Notes under the pieces: model-generated
What the model was told of the DNA's origin: nothing
What the model saw: the letters and a program-made list of their open reading frames with translations, nothing else
The model's database searches: none
Shown: positions 48,955 through 62,082 of the stretch, in pieces
How the letters are laid out: each line of letters starts with the position of its first letter
How positions within the stretch are numbered: the stretch's first letter is position 1
Program-made: the position numbers and the translations under genes
Assembly (NCBI GenBank): GCA_935421135.1
Contig: OW285188.1
Coordinates: 827,001-891,000, forward strand
Reading direction: 5' to 3'
From: Bugulina stolonifera
Taxonomy: Eukaryota > Bryozoa > Gymnolaemata > Cheilostomatida > Bugulidae
DNA: 64,000 bases

Positions 48955-50961
48955 GTGAATGAAACACATTGTTACAAACAGCAATTTGGCACAAAACACA
49001 CTGAAAATTTACTTTTATGCAATATTGAACATCTTCTACTAGTTTACAAACTAATAACTCAAGTGAATGTGTCAAAAATCACAAATCTGACATTATGTTT
49101 CATGTTTGCAAAGTTGAATATTGCATGCAAAGTCATGTTTTAGTGATTTTCATTCAAATTATGCATTCTGAACATTGCAAAAGTTAATGAAACACATTGT
49201 TACAAACAGCAATTTGGTACCAAACACACTGAAAACTTACTTTTATGTAATATTGAACATCTTCTACTAAATTGCAAACTGATAATTCAAGTGAATTTGT
49301 CAAAAATCACAAATCTGATGTTATGTTCCATGTTTGCAAAGTTGTACATGGCATGCAAAGTCATGTTTTATTGATTTTCATTCAAATTATGCATTCTGAA
49401 CATTGCAAAAGTGAATGGGACACATTGTTACAAACAGCAATTTGGCACAAAGCACACTGAAAACTTACTTTTATGCAATATTGAACATCTACTAGTTTCC
49501 AAACTAACAACTCAAGTGAATGTGTCAAAAATCACAAATCTGGCATTATGTTTCATGTTTGCAAAGTTGAATATTGCATGCAAAGTCATGTTTTATTGAT
49601 TTTTATTCAAAATATGCACTCTGAACATTGCAAATGTGAATGAAACACATTGTTACAAACAGCAATTTGGTACCAAACACACTGAAAACTTACTTTTATG
49701 TAATATTGAACATCTTCCACTAGTTTATAAACTGATAACTCAAGTGTATTTGTCAAAAATCACAAATCTGACATTATGTTTCATGTTTGCAAAGTTGAAT
49801 ATTGCATGCAAAGTCATGTTTTATTGATTTTCATTCAAATTATGCATTCTGAACATTGCAAAAGTTAATGAAACACATTGTTACAAACAGCAATTTGATA
49901 CCAAACACACTGAAAACTTACTTTTATGTAATATTGAACATCTTCCACTAGTCAATTTGTCAAAAATCACAAATCTGACATTATGTTTCATGTTTGCAAA
50001 GTTGAATATTGCATGCAAAGTCATGTTTTAGTGATTTTCATTCAAATTATGCATTCTGAACATTGCAAAAGTTAATGAAACACATTGTTACAAACAGCAA
50101 TTTGGTACCAAACACACTGAAAACTTACTTTTATGTAATATTGAACATCTTCTACTAGTTTATAAACTGATAACTCAAGTGTATTTGTCAAAAATCACAA
50201 ATCTGACATAATGTTTCATGTTTGCAAAGTTGAATATTGCATGCAAAGTCATGTTTTATTGATTTCCATTCAAATTATGCATTCTGAACATTGCAAAAGT
50301 GAATGAAACACATTGTTACAAACAGCAATTTGGTACCAAACACGCTGAAAACTTACTTTTATGTAATATTGAACATCCTCCACTAGTTTATAAACTGATA
50401 ACTCAAGTGTATTTGTCAAAAATCACAAATCTGACATTATGTTTCATGTTTGCAAAGTTGAATATTGCATGCAAAGTCATGTTTTATTGATTTTCATTCA
50501 AATTATGCATTCTGAACATTGCAAAAGTGAATGGGACACATTGTTACAAACAGCAATTTGGTACCAAACACACTGAAAACTTACTTTTTTGTAATATTGA
50601 ACATCTTCCACTGGTCAATTTGTCAAAAATCACAAATCTGACATTATGTTTCATGTTTGCAAAGTTGAATATTGCATGCAAAGTCATGTTTTATTGATTT
50701 TCATTCAAAATATGCACTCTGAACATTGCAAAAGTGAATGAAACACATTGTTACAAACAGCAATTTGGTACCAAACACACTGAAAACTTACTTTTATGTA
50801 ATATTGAACATCTTCTACTAGTTTATAAACTGATAACTCAAGTGTATTTGTCAAAAATCACAAATCTGACATTATGTTTCATGTTTGCAAAGTTGAGTAT
50901 TGCATGCAAAGTCATGTTTTATTGATTTTCATTCAAAATATGCACTCTGAACATTGCAAAA
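48955..50961 (+). repeat. 9-mer A-E'-B-J-K-L-C-K2-M (copy lacking one A)
   Basis: 2,007 bp, starts 48955, 49183, 49411, 49636, 49864, 50071, 50299, 50527 and 50734. It matches 46720-48954 at an offset of 2,235 bp, but the A between C and K2 (228 bp) is absent. C at 50299 has an A/E-type tail (GATTTTCATTCAAATTATG), and the 207-bp monomer at 50527 starts GTGAATGGGAC instead of GTTAATGAGAC. M at 50734 has GTTGAGTATTGC. Confidence 0.9.
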
Positions 50962-52557
50962 GTGAATGAAACACATTGTTACAAACAGCAATTTGGTACC
51001 AAACACACTGAAAACTTACTTTTATGTAATATTGAACATCTTCCACTAGTTTATAAACTGATAACTCAAGTGTATTTGTCAAAAATCACAAATCTGACAT
51101 TATGTTTCATGTTTGCAAAATTGAATATTGCATGCAAAGTCATGTTTTAGTGATTTTCATTCAAATTATGCATTCTAAACGTTGCAAAAGTTAATGAAAC
51201 ACATTGTTACAAACAGCAATTTGGCACAAAACACACTGAAAACTTACTTTTATGCAATATTGAGCATCTTCTACTACTTTACACACTGATAACTCAAGTG
51301 AATTTGTCAAAAATCACAAATCTGACTTTATGTTTCATGTTTGCAAAGTTGAATATTGCATGCAAAGTCATGTTTTATTGATTTTCATTCAAAATATGCG
51401 CTCTGAACATTGCAAAAGTGAATGAAACACATTGTTACAAACAGCATTTTGGTACCAAACACACTGAAAACTTACTTTTATGTAATATTGAACATCTTCT
51501 ACTAGTTTATAAACTGATCACTCAAGTGTATTTGTCAAAAATCACAAATCGGACATAATGTTTCATGGTTGCAAAGTTGAATATTGCATGCAAAGTCATG
51601 TTTTATTGAATTTCATTCAAATTATGCATTCTGAACGTTGCAAAAGTGAATGAAACACATTGTCACAAACAGCAATTTGGCACAAAACACACTGAAAATT
51701 TACTTTTATGCAATATTGAACATCTTCTACTAGTTTACAGACTAACAACTCAAGTGAATGTGTCAAAAATCACAAATCTTACATTATGTTTCATGTTTGC
51801 AAAGTTGAATATTGCATGCAAAGTCTTGTTTTAGTGATTTTCATTGAAATTATGCATTCTGAACATTGCAAAAGTGAATGAAACACATTATTACAAACAG
51901 CAATTTGGCACAAAACACACTGAAAACTTACTTTTATGCAATATTGAACATCTTCTACTAGTTTACAAACTAATAACTCAAGTGAATGTGTCAAAAATCA
52001 CAAATCTGACATTATGTTTCATGTTTGCAAAGTTGAATAGTGCATGCAAAGTCATGTTTTATTGATTTTCATTCAAAATATGCACTCTGAACATTGCAAA
52101 AGTGAATGAAACACATTGTTACAAACAGCAATTTGGTACCAAACACACTGAAAACTTACTTTTATGTAATATTGAACATCCTCCACTAGTTTATAAACTG
52201 AGAACACAAGTGTATTTGTCAAAAATCACAAATCTGTCATTATGTTTCATGTTTGCAAAGTTGAATATTGCATGCAAAGTCATGTTTTATTGATTTCCAT
52301 TCAAATTATGCATTCTGAACATTGCAAAAGTGAATGAAACACATTGTTACAAACAGCAATTTGGTACCAAACACGCTGAAAACTTACTTTTATGTAATAT
52401 TGAACATCCTCCACTAGTTTATAAACTGATAACTCAAGTGTATTTGTCAAAAATCACAAATCTGACATTATGTTTCATGTTTGCAAAGTTGAGTATTGCA
52501 TGCAAAGTCATGTTTTATTGATTTTCATTCAAAATATGCACTCTGAACATTGCAAAA
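50962..52557 (+). repeat. 7-mer N-O-P-Q-R-I-C, copy 1
   Basis: 1,596 bp, seven 228-bp monomers starting 50962, 51190, 51418, 51646, 51874, 52102 and 52330. N has CATCTTCCACTAG and GCAAAATTGAATATTG. O has TTGAGCATC, CTACTACTTTAC and CTGACTTTATG. P has AAACTGATCAC, ATCGGACATAATG and TTTCATGGTTGC. Q has CACATTGTCAC, TTTACAGACTAACAAC and AAGTCTTG. R has CACATTATTAC and AATAGTGC. C has GTTGAGTATTGC. The unit recurs at 62083-63678. Confidence 0.9.
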
Positions 52558-53469
52558 GTGAATGAAACACATTGTTACAAACAGCAATTTGGTACCAAAC
52601 ACACTGAAAACTTACTTTTATGTAATATTGAACATCTTCCACTAGTTTATAAACTGATAACTCAAGTGTATTTGTCAAAAATCACAAATCTGACATTATG
52701 TTTCATGTTTGCAAAATTGAATATTGCATGCAAAGTCATGTTTTAGTGATTTTCATTCAAATTATGCATTCTAAACGTTGCAAAAGTTAATGAAACACAT
52801 TGTTACAAACAGCAATTTGGCACAAAACACACTGAAAACTTACTTTTATGCAATATTGAGCATCTTCTACTACTTTACAAACTGATAACTCAAGTGAATT
52901 TGTCAAAAATCACAAATCTGACTTTATGTTTCATGTTTGCAAAGTTGAATATTGCATGCAAAGTCATGTTTTATTGATTTTCATTCAAAATATGCGCTCT
53001 GAACATTGCAAAAGTGAATGAAACACATTGTCACAAACAGCAATTTGGCACAAAACACACTGAAAATTTACTTTTATGCAATATTGAACATCTTCTACTA
53101 GTTTACAGACTAACAACTCAAGTGAATGTGTCAAAAATCACAAATCTTACATTATGTTTCATGTTTGCAAAGTTGAATATTGCATGCAAAGTCTTGTTTT
53201 AGTGATTTTCATTGAAATTATGCATTCTGAACATTGCAAAAGTGAATGAAACACATTATTACAAACAGCAATTTGGCACAAAACACACCGAAAACTTACT
53301 TTTATGCAATATTGAACATCCTCTACTAGTTTACAAACTAATAACTCAAGTGAATGTGTCAAAAATCACAAATCTGACATTATGTTTCATGTTTGCAAAG
53401 TTGAATATTGCATGCAAAGTCATGTTTTAGTAGTTTTCATTCAGATTATGCATTCTGAACATTGCAAAA
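52558..53469 (+). repeat. 4-mer N-O-Q-R (P deleted)
   Basis: 912 bp, starts 52558, 52786, 53014 and 53242. It has the same types as the previous block but P is missing: the O at 52786, with the GCGCTCTG tail, runs straight into Q. R at 53242 has ACACACCG and CATCCTCTACTAG and lacks AATAGTGC. Its tail reads TTTTAGTAGTTTTC. Confidence 0.88.
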
Positions 53470-54609
53470 GTTAATGAAACACATTGTTACAAACAGCAAT
53501 TTGGTACCAAACACACTGAAAACTTACTTTTATGTAATATTGAACATCTTCTACTAGTTTATAAACTGATAACTCAAGTGTATTTGTCAAAAATCACAAA
53601 TCTGACATTATGTTTCATGTTTGCAAAGTTGAGTATTGCATGCAAAGTCATGTTTTATTGATTTTCATTCAAAATATGCACTCTGAACATTGCAAAAGTG
53701 AATGAAACACATTGTTACAAACAGCAATTTGGTACCAAACACACTGAAAACTTACTTTTATGTAATATTGAACATCTTCCACTAGTTTATAAACTGATAA
53801 CTCAAGTGTATTTGTCAAAAATCACAAATCTGACATTATGTTTCATGTTTGCAAAGTTGAATATTGCATGCAAAGTCATGTTTTAGTGATTTTCATTCAA
53901 ATTATGCATTCTGAACATTGCAAAAGTTAATGAAACACATTGTTACAAACAGCAATTTGGTACCAAACACACTGAAAACTTACTTTTATGTAATATTGAA
54001 CATCTTCTACTAGTTTATAAACTGATAACTCAAGTGTATTTGTCAAAAATCACAAATCTGACATAATGTTTCATGTTTGCAAAGTTGAATATTGCATGCA
54101 AAGTCATGTTTTATTGATTTTCATTCAAATTATGCATTCTAAACGTTGCAAAAGTTAATGAAACACATTGTTACAAACAGCAATTTGGCACAAAACACAC
54201 TGAAAACTTACTTTTATGCAATATTGACCATCTTCTACTAGTTTACAAACTAATAACTCGAGTGAATGTGTCAAAAATCACAAATCTGACATTATGTTTC
54301 ATGTTTGCAAAGTTGAATATTGCATGCAAAGTCATGTTTTAGTAATTTTCATTCAGATTATGCATTCTGAACATTGCAAAAGTTAATGAAACACATTGTT
54401 ACAAACAGCAATTTGGTACCAAACACACTGAAAACTTACTTTTATGTAATATTGAACATCTTCTACTAGTTTACAAACTGATAACTCAAGTGAATTTGTC
54501 AAAAATCACAAATCTGACTTTATGTTTCATGTTTGCAAAGTTGAATATTGCATGCAAAGTCATGTTTTATTGATTTTCATTCAAAATATGCACTCTGAAC
54601 ATTGCAAAA
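53470..54609 (+). repeat. Five mixed monomers (L-like, N, L, O/F-like, E/O-like)
   Basis: 1,140 bp, starts 53470, 53698, 53926, 54154 and 54382. Four of the five start GTTAATG. The L at 53926 carries CTGACATAATG. The monomer at 54154 has TTGACCATC and CTCGAG like F but an unusual tail (TTTTAGTAATTTTC). The one at 54382 has CTGACTTTATG like O with GGTACC. No second copy of this exact order is in the window, so it is one of the least repeated stretches. Confidence 0.85.
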
Positions 54610-57570
54610 GTGAATAAAACACATGTTTACAAACAGCAATTTGGCACAAAACACACTGAAAACTTACTTTTATGCAATATTGAACATCTTCTACTAGTTT
54701 ACAAACTAATAACTCAAGTGAATTTTTCAAAAGTCACAAATCTGACATTACGTTTCATGTTTGCAAAGTTGAATATTGCATGCAAAGTCATGTTTTATTG
54801 ATTTTCATTCAAAATATGCACTCTGAACATTGCAAAAGTGAATGAAACACATTGTTACAAACAGCAATTTGGTACCAAACACACTGAAAACTTACTTTTA
54901 TGTAATATTGAACATCCTCCATTAGTTTATAAACTGATAACTCAAGTGTATTTGTCAAAAATCACAAATCTGACATTATGTTTCATGTTTGCAAAGTTGA
55001 ATATTGCATGCAGAGTCATGTTTTATTGATTTTCATTCAAATTATGCATTCTAAACGTTGCAAAAGTGAATCAAACGCATTGTTACAAACAGCAATTTGG
55101 CACAAAACACACTGAAAACTTACTTTTATGCAATATTGACCATCTTCTACTAGTTTACAAACTAATAACTCGAGTGAATGTGTCAAAAATCACGCATCTG
55201 ACATTATGTTTCATGTTTGCAAAGTTGAATATTGCATGCAGAGTCATGTTTTAGTGATTTCCATTCAAATTATGCATTCTGAACATTGCAAAAGTGAATA
55301 AAACACATGTTTACAAACAGCAATTTGGCACAAAACACACTGAAAACTTACTTTTATGCAATATTGAACATCTTCTACTAGTTTACAAACTAATAACTCA
55401 AGTGAATGTGTCAAAAATCACAAATCTGACATTATGTTTCATGTTTGCAAAGTTGAATATTGCATGCAAAGTCATGTTTTATTGATTTCCATTCAAATTA
55501 TGCATTCTGAACATTGCAAAAGTGAATGAAACACATTGTTACAAACAGCAATTTGGTACCAAACACGCTGAAAACTTACTTTTATGTAATATTGAACATC
55601 CTCCACTAGTTTATAAACTGATAACTCAAGTGTATTTGTCAAAAATCACAAATCTGACATTATGTTTCATGTTTGCAAAGTTGAATATTGCATGCAAAGT
55701 CATGTTTTATTGATTTTTATTCAAAATATGCACTCTGAACATTGCAAAAGTGAATGAAACACATTGTTACAAACAGCAATTTGGCACAAAACACACTGAA
55801 AATTTACTTTTATGCAATATTGAACATCTTCTACTAGTTTACAAACTAATAACTCAAGTGAATGTGTCAAAAATCACAAATCTGACATTATGTTTCATGT
55901 TTGCAAAGTTGAATATTGCATGCAAAGTCATGTTTTAGTGATTTTCATTCAAATTATGCATTCTGAACATTGCAAAAGTTAATGAAACACATTGTTACAA
56001 ACAGAAATTTTGTACCAAACACACTGAAAGCTTACTTTTATGTAATATTGAACATCTTCTACTAAATTGCAAACTGATAATTCAAGTGAATTTGTCAAAA
56101 ATCACAAATCTGATGTTATGTTCCATGTTTGCAAAGTTGTATATGGCATGCAAAGTCATGTTTTATTGATTTTCATTCAAATTATGCATTCTGAACATTG
56201 CAAAAGTGAATGGAACACATTGTTACAAACAGCAATTTGGCACAAAGCACACTGAAAACTTACTTTTATGCAATATTGAACATCTACTAGTTTCCAAACT
56301 AACAACTCAAGTGAATGTGTCAAAAATCACAAATCTGACATTATGTTTCATGTTTGCGAAGTTGAATATTGCATGCAGAGTCATGTTTTATTGATTTTCA
56401 TTCAAATTATGCATTCTAAACGTTGCAAAAGTGAATCAAACGCATTGTTACAAACAGCAATTTGGCACAAAACACACTGAAAACTTACTTTTATGCAATA
56501 TTGACCATCTTCTACTAGTTTACAAACTAATAACTCAAGTGAATGTGTCAAAAATCACAAATCTGACATTATGTTTCATGTTTGCAAAGTTGAATAGTGC
56601 ATGCAAAGTCATGTTTTATTGATTTTCATTCAAAATATGCACTCTGAACATTGCAAAAGTGAATGAAACACATTGTTACAAACAGCAATTTGGTACCAAA
56701 CACACTGAAAACTTACTTTTATGTAATATTGAACATCCTCCACTAGTTTATAAACTGAGAACTCAAGTGTATTTGTCAAAAATCACAAATCTGTCATTAT
56801 GTTTCATGTTTGCAAAGTTGAATATTGCATGCAAAGTCATGTTTTATTGATTTCCATTCAAATTATGCATTCTGAACATTGCAAAAGTGAATGAAACACA
56901 TTGTTACAAACAGCAATTTGGTACCAAACACGCTGAAAACTTACTTTTATGTAATATTGAACATCCTCCACTAGTTTATAAACTGATAACTCAAGTGTAT
57001 TTGTCAAAAATCACAAATCTGACATTATGTTTCATGTTTGCAAAGTTGAATATTGCATGCAAAGTCATGTTTTATTGATTTTTATTCAAAATATGCACTC
57101 TGAACATTGCAAAAGTGAATGAAACACATTGTTACAAACAGCAATTTGGCACAAAACACACTGAAAATTTACTTTTATGCAATATTGAACATCTTCTACT
57201 AGTTTACAAACTAATAACTCAAGTGAATGTGTCAAAAATCACAAATCTGACATTATGTTTCATGTTTGCAAAGTTGAATATTGCATGCAAAGTCATGTTT
57301 TAGTGATTTTCATTCAAATTATGCATTCTGAACATTGCAAAAGTTAATGAAACACATTGTTACAAACAGCAATTTGGTACCAAACACACTGAAAACTTAC
57401 TTTTATGTAATATTGAACATCTTCTACTAAATTGCAAACTGATAATTCAAGTGAATTTGTCAAAAATCACAAATCTGATGTTATGTTCCATGTTTGCAAA
57501 GTTGTACATGGCATGCAAAGTCATGTTTTATTGATTTTCATTCAAAATATGCACTCTGAACATTGCAAAA
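54610..57570 (+). repeat. 13-mer HOR S-T-F-G-C-A-E-B-H-I-C-A-E', copy 1
   Basis: 2,961 bp, starts 54610, 54838, 55066, 55294, 55522, 55750, 55978, 56206, 56431, 56659, 56887, 57115 and 57343. S is G-like with GAATTTTTCAAAAGTC and CATTACGTTTC. T is C-like in front (CCTCCATTAG) with a B-type tail (GCAGAGTC, CTAAACGTTGC) and leads to F as B would. The last E' has an unusual tail, GATTTTCATTCAAAATATG, which is the junction to copy 2. Confidence 0.9.
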
Positions 57571-60531
57571 GTGAATAAAACACATGTTTACAAACAGCAA
57601 TTTGGCACAAAACACACTGAAAACTTACTTTTATGCAATATTGAACATCTTCTACTAGTTTACAAACTAATAACTCAAGTGAATTTTTCAAAAGTCACAA
57701 ATCTGACATTACGTTTCATGTTTGCAAAGTTGAATATTGCATGCAAAGTCATGTTTTATTGATTTTCATTCAAAATATGCACTCTGAACATTGCAAAAGT
57801 GAATGAAACACATTGTTACAAACAGCAATTTGGTACCAAACACACTGAAAACTTACTTTTATGTAATATTGAACATCCTCCATTAGTTTATAAACTGATA
57901 ACTCAAGTGTATTTGTCAAAAATCACAAATCTGACATTATGTTTCATGTTTGCAAAGTTGAATATTGCATGCAGAGTCATGTTTTATTGATTTTCATTCA
58001 AATTATGCATTCTAAACGTTGCAAAAGTGAATCAAACGCATTGTTACAAACAGCAATTTGGCACAAAACACACTGAAAACTTACTTTTATGCAATATTGA
58101 CCATCTTCTACTAGTTTACAAACTAATAACTCGAGTGAATGTGTCAAAAATCACGCATCTGACATTATGTTTCATGTTTGCAAAGTTGAATATTGCATGC
58201 AGAGTCATGTTTTAGTGATTTCCATTCAAATTATGCATTCTGAACATTGCAAAAGTGAATAAAACACATGTTTACAAACAGCAATTTGGCACAAAACACA
58301 CTGAAAACTTACTTTTATGCAATATTGAACATCTTCTACTAGTTTACAGACTAACAACTCAAGTGAATGTGTCAAAAATCACAAATCTTACATTATGTTT
58401 CATGTTTGCAAAGTTGAATATTGCATGCAAAGTCATGTTTTATTGATTTCCATTCAAATTATGCATTCTGAACATTGCAAAAGTGAATGAAACACATTGT
58501 TACAAACAGCAATTTGGTACCAAACACGCTGAAAACTTACTTTTATGTAATATTGAACATCCTCCACTAGTTTATAAACTGATAACTCAAGTGTATTTGT
58601 CAAAAATCACAAATCTGACATTATGTTTCATGTTTGCAAAGTTGAATATTGCATGCAAAGTCATGTTTTATTGATTTTTATTCAAAATATGCACTCTGAA
58701 CATTGCAAAAGTGAATGAAACACATTGTTACAAACAGCAATTTGGCACAAAACACACTGAAAATTTACTTTTATGCAATATTGAACATCTTCTACTAGTT
58801 TACAAACTAATAACTCAAGTGAATGTGTCAAAAATCACAAATCTGACATTATGTTTCATGTTTGCAAAGTTGAATATTGCATGCAAAGTCATGTTTTAGT
58901 GATTTTCATTCAAATTATGCATTCTGAACATTGCAAAAGTTAATGAAACACATTGTTACAAACAGAAATTTGGTACCAAACACACTGAAAGCTTACTTTT
59001 ATGTAATATTGAACATCTTCTACTAAATTGCAAACTGATAATTCAAGTGAATTTGTCAAAAATCACAAATCTGATGTTATGTTCCATGTTTGCAAAGTTG
59101 TATATGGCATGCAAAGTCATGTTTTATTGATTTTCATTCAAATTATGCATTCTGAACATTGCAAAAGTGAATGGAACACATTGTTACAAACAGCAATTTG
59201 GCACAAAGCACACTGAAAACTTACTTTTATGCAATATTGAACATCTACTAGTTTCCAAACTAACAACTCAAGTGAATGTGTCAAAAATCACAAATCTGAC
59301 ATTATGTTTCATGTTTGCGAAGTTGAATATTGCATGCAGAGTCATGTTTTATTGATTTTCATTCAAATTATGCATTCTAAACGTTGCAAAAGTGAATCAA
59401 ACGCATTGTTACAAACAGCAATTTGGCACAAAACACACTGAAAACTTACTTTTATGCAATATTGACCATCTTCTACTAGTTTACAAACTAATAACTCAAG
59501 TGAATGTGTCAAAAATCACAAATCTGACATTATGTTTCATGTTTGCAAAGTTGAATAGTGCATGCAAAGTCATGTTTTATTGATTTTCATTCAAAATATG
59601 CACTCTGAACATTGCAAAAGTGAATGAAACACATTGTTACAAACAGCAATTTGGTACCAAACACACTGAAAACTTACTTTTATGTAATATTGAACATCCT
59701 CCACTAGTTTATAAACTGAGAACTCAAGTGTATTTGTCAAAAATCACAAATCTGTCATTATGTTTCATGTTTGCAAAGTTGAATATTGCATGCAAAGTCA
59801 TGTTTTATTGATTTCCATTCAAATTATGCATTCTGAACATTGCAAAAGTGAATGAAACACATTGTTACAAACAGCAATTTGGTACCAAACACGCTGAAAA
59901 CTTACTTTTATGTAATATTGAACATCCTCCACTAGTTTATAAACTGATAACTCAAGTGTATTTGTCAAAAATCACAAATCTGACATTATGTTTCATGTTT
60001 GCAAAGTTGAATATTGCATGCAAAGTCATGTTTTATTGATTTTTATTCAAAATATGCACTCTGAACATTGCAAAAGTGAATGAAACACATTGTTACAAAC
60101 AGCAATTTGGCACAAAACACACTGAAAATTTACTTTTATGCAATATTGAACATCTTCTACTAGTTTACAAACTAATAACTCAAGTGAATGTGTCAAAAAT
60201 CACAAATCTGACATTATGTTTCATGTTTGCAAAGTTGAATATTGCATGCAAAGTCATGTTTTAGTGATTTTCATTCAAATTATGCATTCTGAACATTGCA
60301 AAAGTTAATGAAACACATTGTTACAAACAGCAATTTGGTACCAAACACACTGAAAACTTACTTTTATGTAATATTGAACATCTTCTACTAAATTGCAAAC
60401 TGATAATTCAAGTGAATTTGTCAAAAATCACAAATCTGATGTTATGTTCCATGTTTGCAAAGTTGTACATGGCATGCAAAGTCATGTTTTATTGATTTTC
60501 ATTCAAATTATGCATTCTGAACATTGCAAAA
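57571..60531 (+). repeat. 13-mer HOR S-T-F-G-C-A-E-B-H-I-C-A-E', copy 2
   Basis: 2,961 bp, starts 57571, 57799, 58027, 58255, 58483, 58711, 58939, 59167, 59392, 59620, 59848, 60076 and 60304, in the same order as copy 1. G at 58255 differs by having a Q-like segment (TTTACAGACTAACAAC, AATCTTACATT), a possible short gene-conversion tract. The final E' keeps its normal tail and is followed by B. Confidence 0.9.
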
Positions 60532-62082
60532 GTGAATGGGACACATTGTTACAAACAGCAATTTGGCACAAAGCACACTGAAAACTTACTTTTATGCAAT
60601 ATTGAACATCTACTAGTTTCCAAACTAACAACTCAAGTGAATGTGTCAAAAATCACAAATCTGGCATTATGTTTCATGTTTGCAAAGTTGAATATTGCAT
60701 GCAAAGTCATGTTTTATTGATTTTTATTCAAAATATGCACTCTGAACATTGCAAATGTGAATGAAACACATTGTTACAAACAGCAATTTGGTACCAAACA
60801 CACTGAAAACTTACTTTTATGTGATATTGAACATCTTCCACTAGTTTATAAACTGATAACTCAAGTGTATTTGTCAAAAATCACAAATCTGACATTATGT
60901 TTCATGTTTGCAAAGTTGAATATTGCATGCAAAGTCATGTTTTATTGATTTTCATTCAAATTATGCATTCTGAACATTGCAAAAGTTAATGAAACACATT
61001 GTTACAAACAGCAATTTGATACCAAACACACTGAAAACTTACTTTTATGTAATATTGAACATCTTCCACTAGTCAATTTGTCAAAAATCACAAATCTGAC
61101 ATTATGTTTCATGTTTGCAAAGTTGAATATTGCATGCAAAGTCATGTTTTAGTGATTTTCATTCAAATTATGCATTCTGAACATTGCAAAAGTTAATGAA
61201 ACACATTGTTACAAACAGCAATTTGGTACCAAACACACTGAAAACTTACTTTTATGTAATATTGAACATCTTCTACTAGTTTATAAACTGATAACTCAAG
61301 TGTATTTGTCAAAAATCACAAATCTGACATAATGTTTCATGTTTGCAAAGTTGAATATTGCATGCAAAGTCATGTTTTATTGATTTCCATTCAAATTATG
61401 CATTCTGAACATTGCAAAAGTGAATGAAACACATTGTTACAAACAGCAATTTGGTACCAAACACGCTGAAAACTTACTTTTATGTAATATTGAACATCCT
61501 CCACTAGTTTATAAACTGATAACTCAAGTGTATTTGTCAAAAATCACAAATCTGACATTATGTTTCATGTTTGCAAAGTTGAATATTGCATGCAAAGTCA
61601 TGTTTTATTGATTTTTATTCAAAATATGCACTCTGAACATTGCAAAAGTGAATGAAACACATTGTTACAAACAGCAATTTGGCACAAAACACACTGAAAA
61701 TTTACTTTTATGCAATATTGAACATCTTCTACTAGTTTACAAACTAATAACTCAAGTGAATGTGTCAAAAATCACAAATCTGACATTATGTTTCATGTTT
61801 GCAAAGTTGAATATTGCATGCAAAGTCATGTTTTATTGATTTTCATTCAAATTATGCATTCTGAACATTGCAAAAGTTAATGAGACACATTGTTACAAAC
61901 AGCAATTTGGTACCAAACACACTGAAAACTTACTTTTTTGTAATATTGAACATCTTCCACTGGTCAATTTGTCAAAAATCACAAATCTGACATTATGTTT
62001 CATGTTTGCAAAGTTGAGTATTGCATGCAAAGTCATGTTTTATTGATTTTCATTCAAAATATGCACTCTGAACATTGCAAAA
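60532..62082 (+). repeat. 7-mer B-J-K-L-C-A-K2
   Basis: 1,551 bp, starts 60532 (225 bp), 60757, 60985 (207 bp), 61192, 61420, 61648 and 61876 (207 bp). With the preceding A-E' (60076-60531) it repeats 46720-48726 at an offset of 13,356 bp. J has a private TTATGTGATATTG. K2 at 61876 ends with GTTGAGTATTGC, the marker of M at 50734, and M itself is absent, so this is a K2/M fusion. Confidence 0.9.

Noticed and set aside
51541..51560. Possible CENP-B box near ATCGGACATAATG
   Set aside because: It lacks the TTCG and CGGG elements of the consensus. It is a point variant of ATCTGACATTATG found only in type P.
51791..51994. Reverse-strand 67-codon open frames, also at 53159-53362 and 62912-63115
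   Set aside because: They appear only in the Q-R pair, where point changes in those monomers happen to leave the reverse frame open. All three are copies of the same segment and no coding feature is seen.
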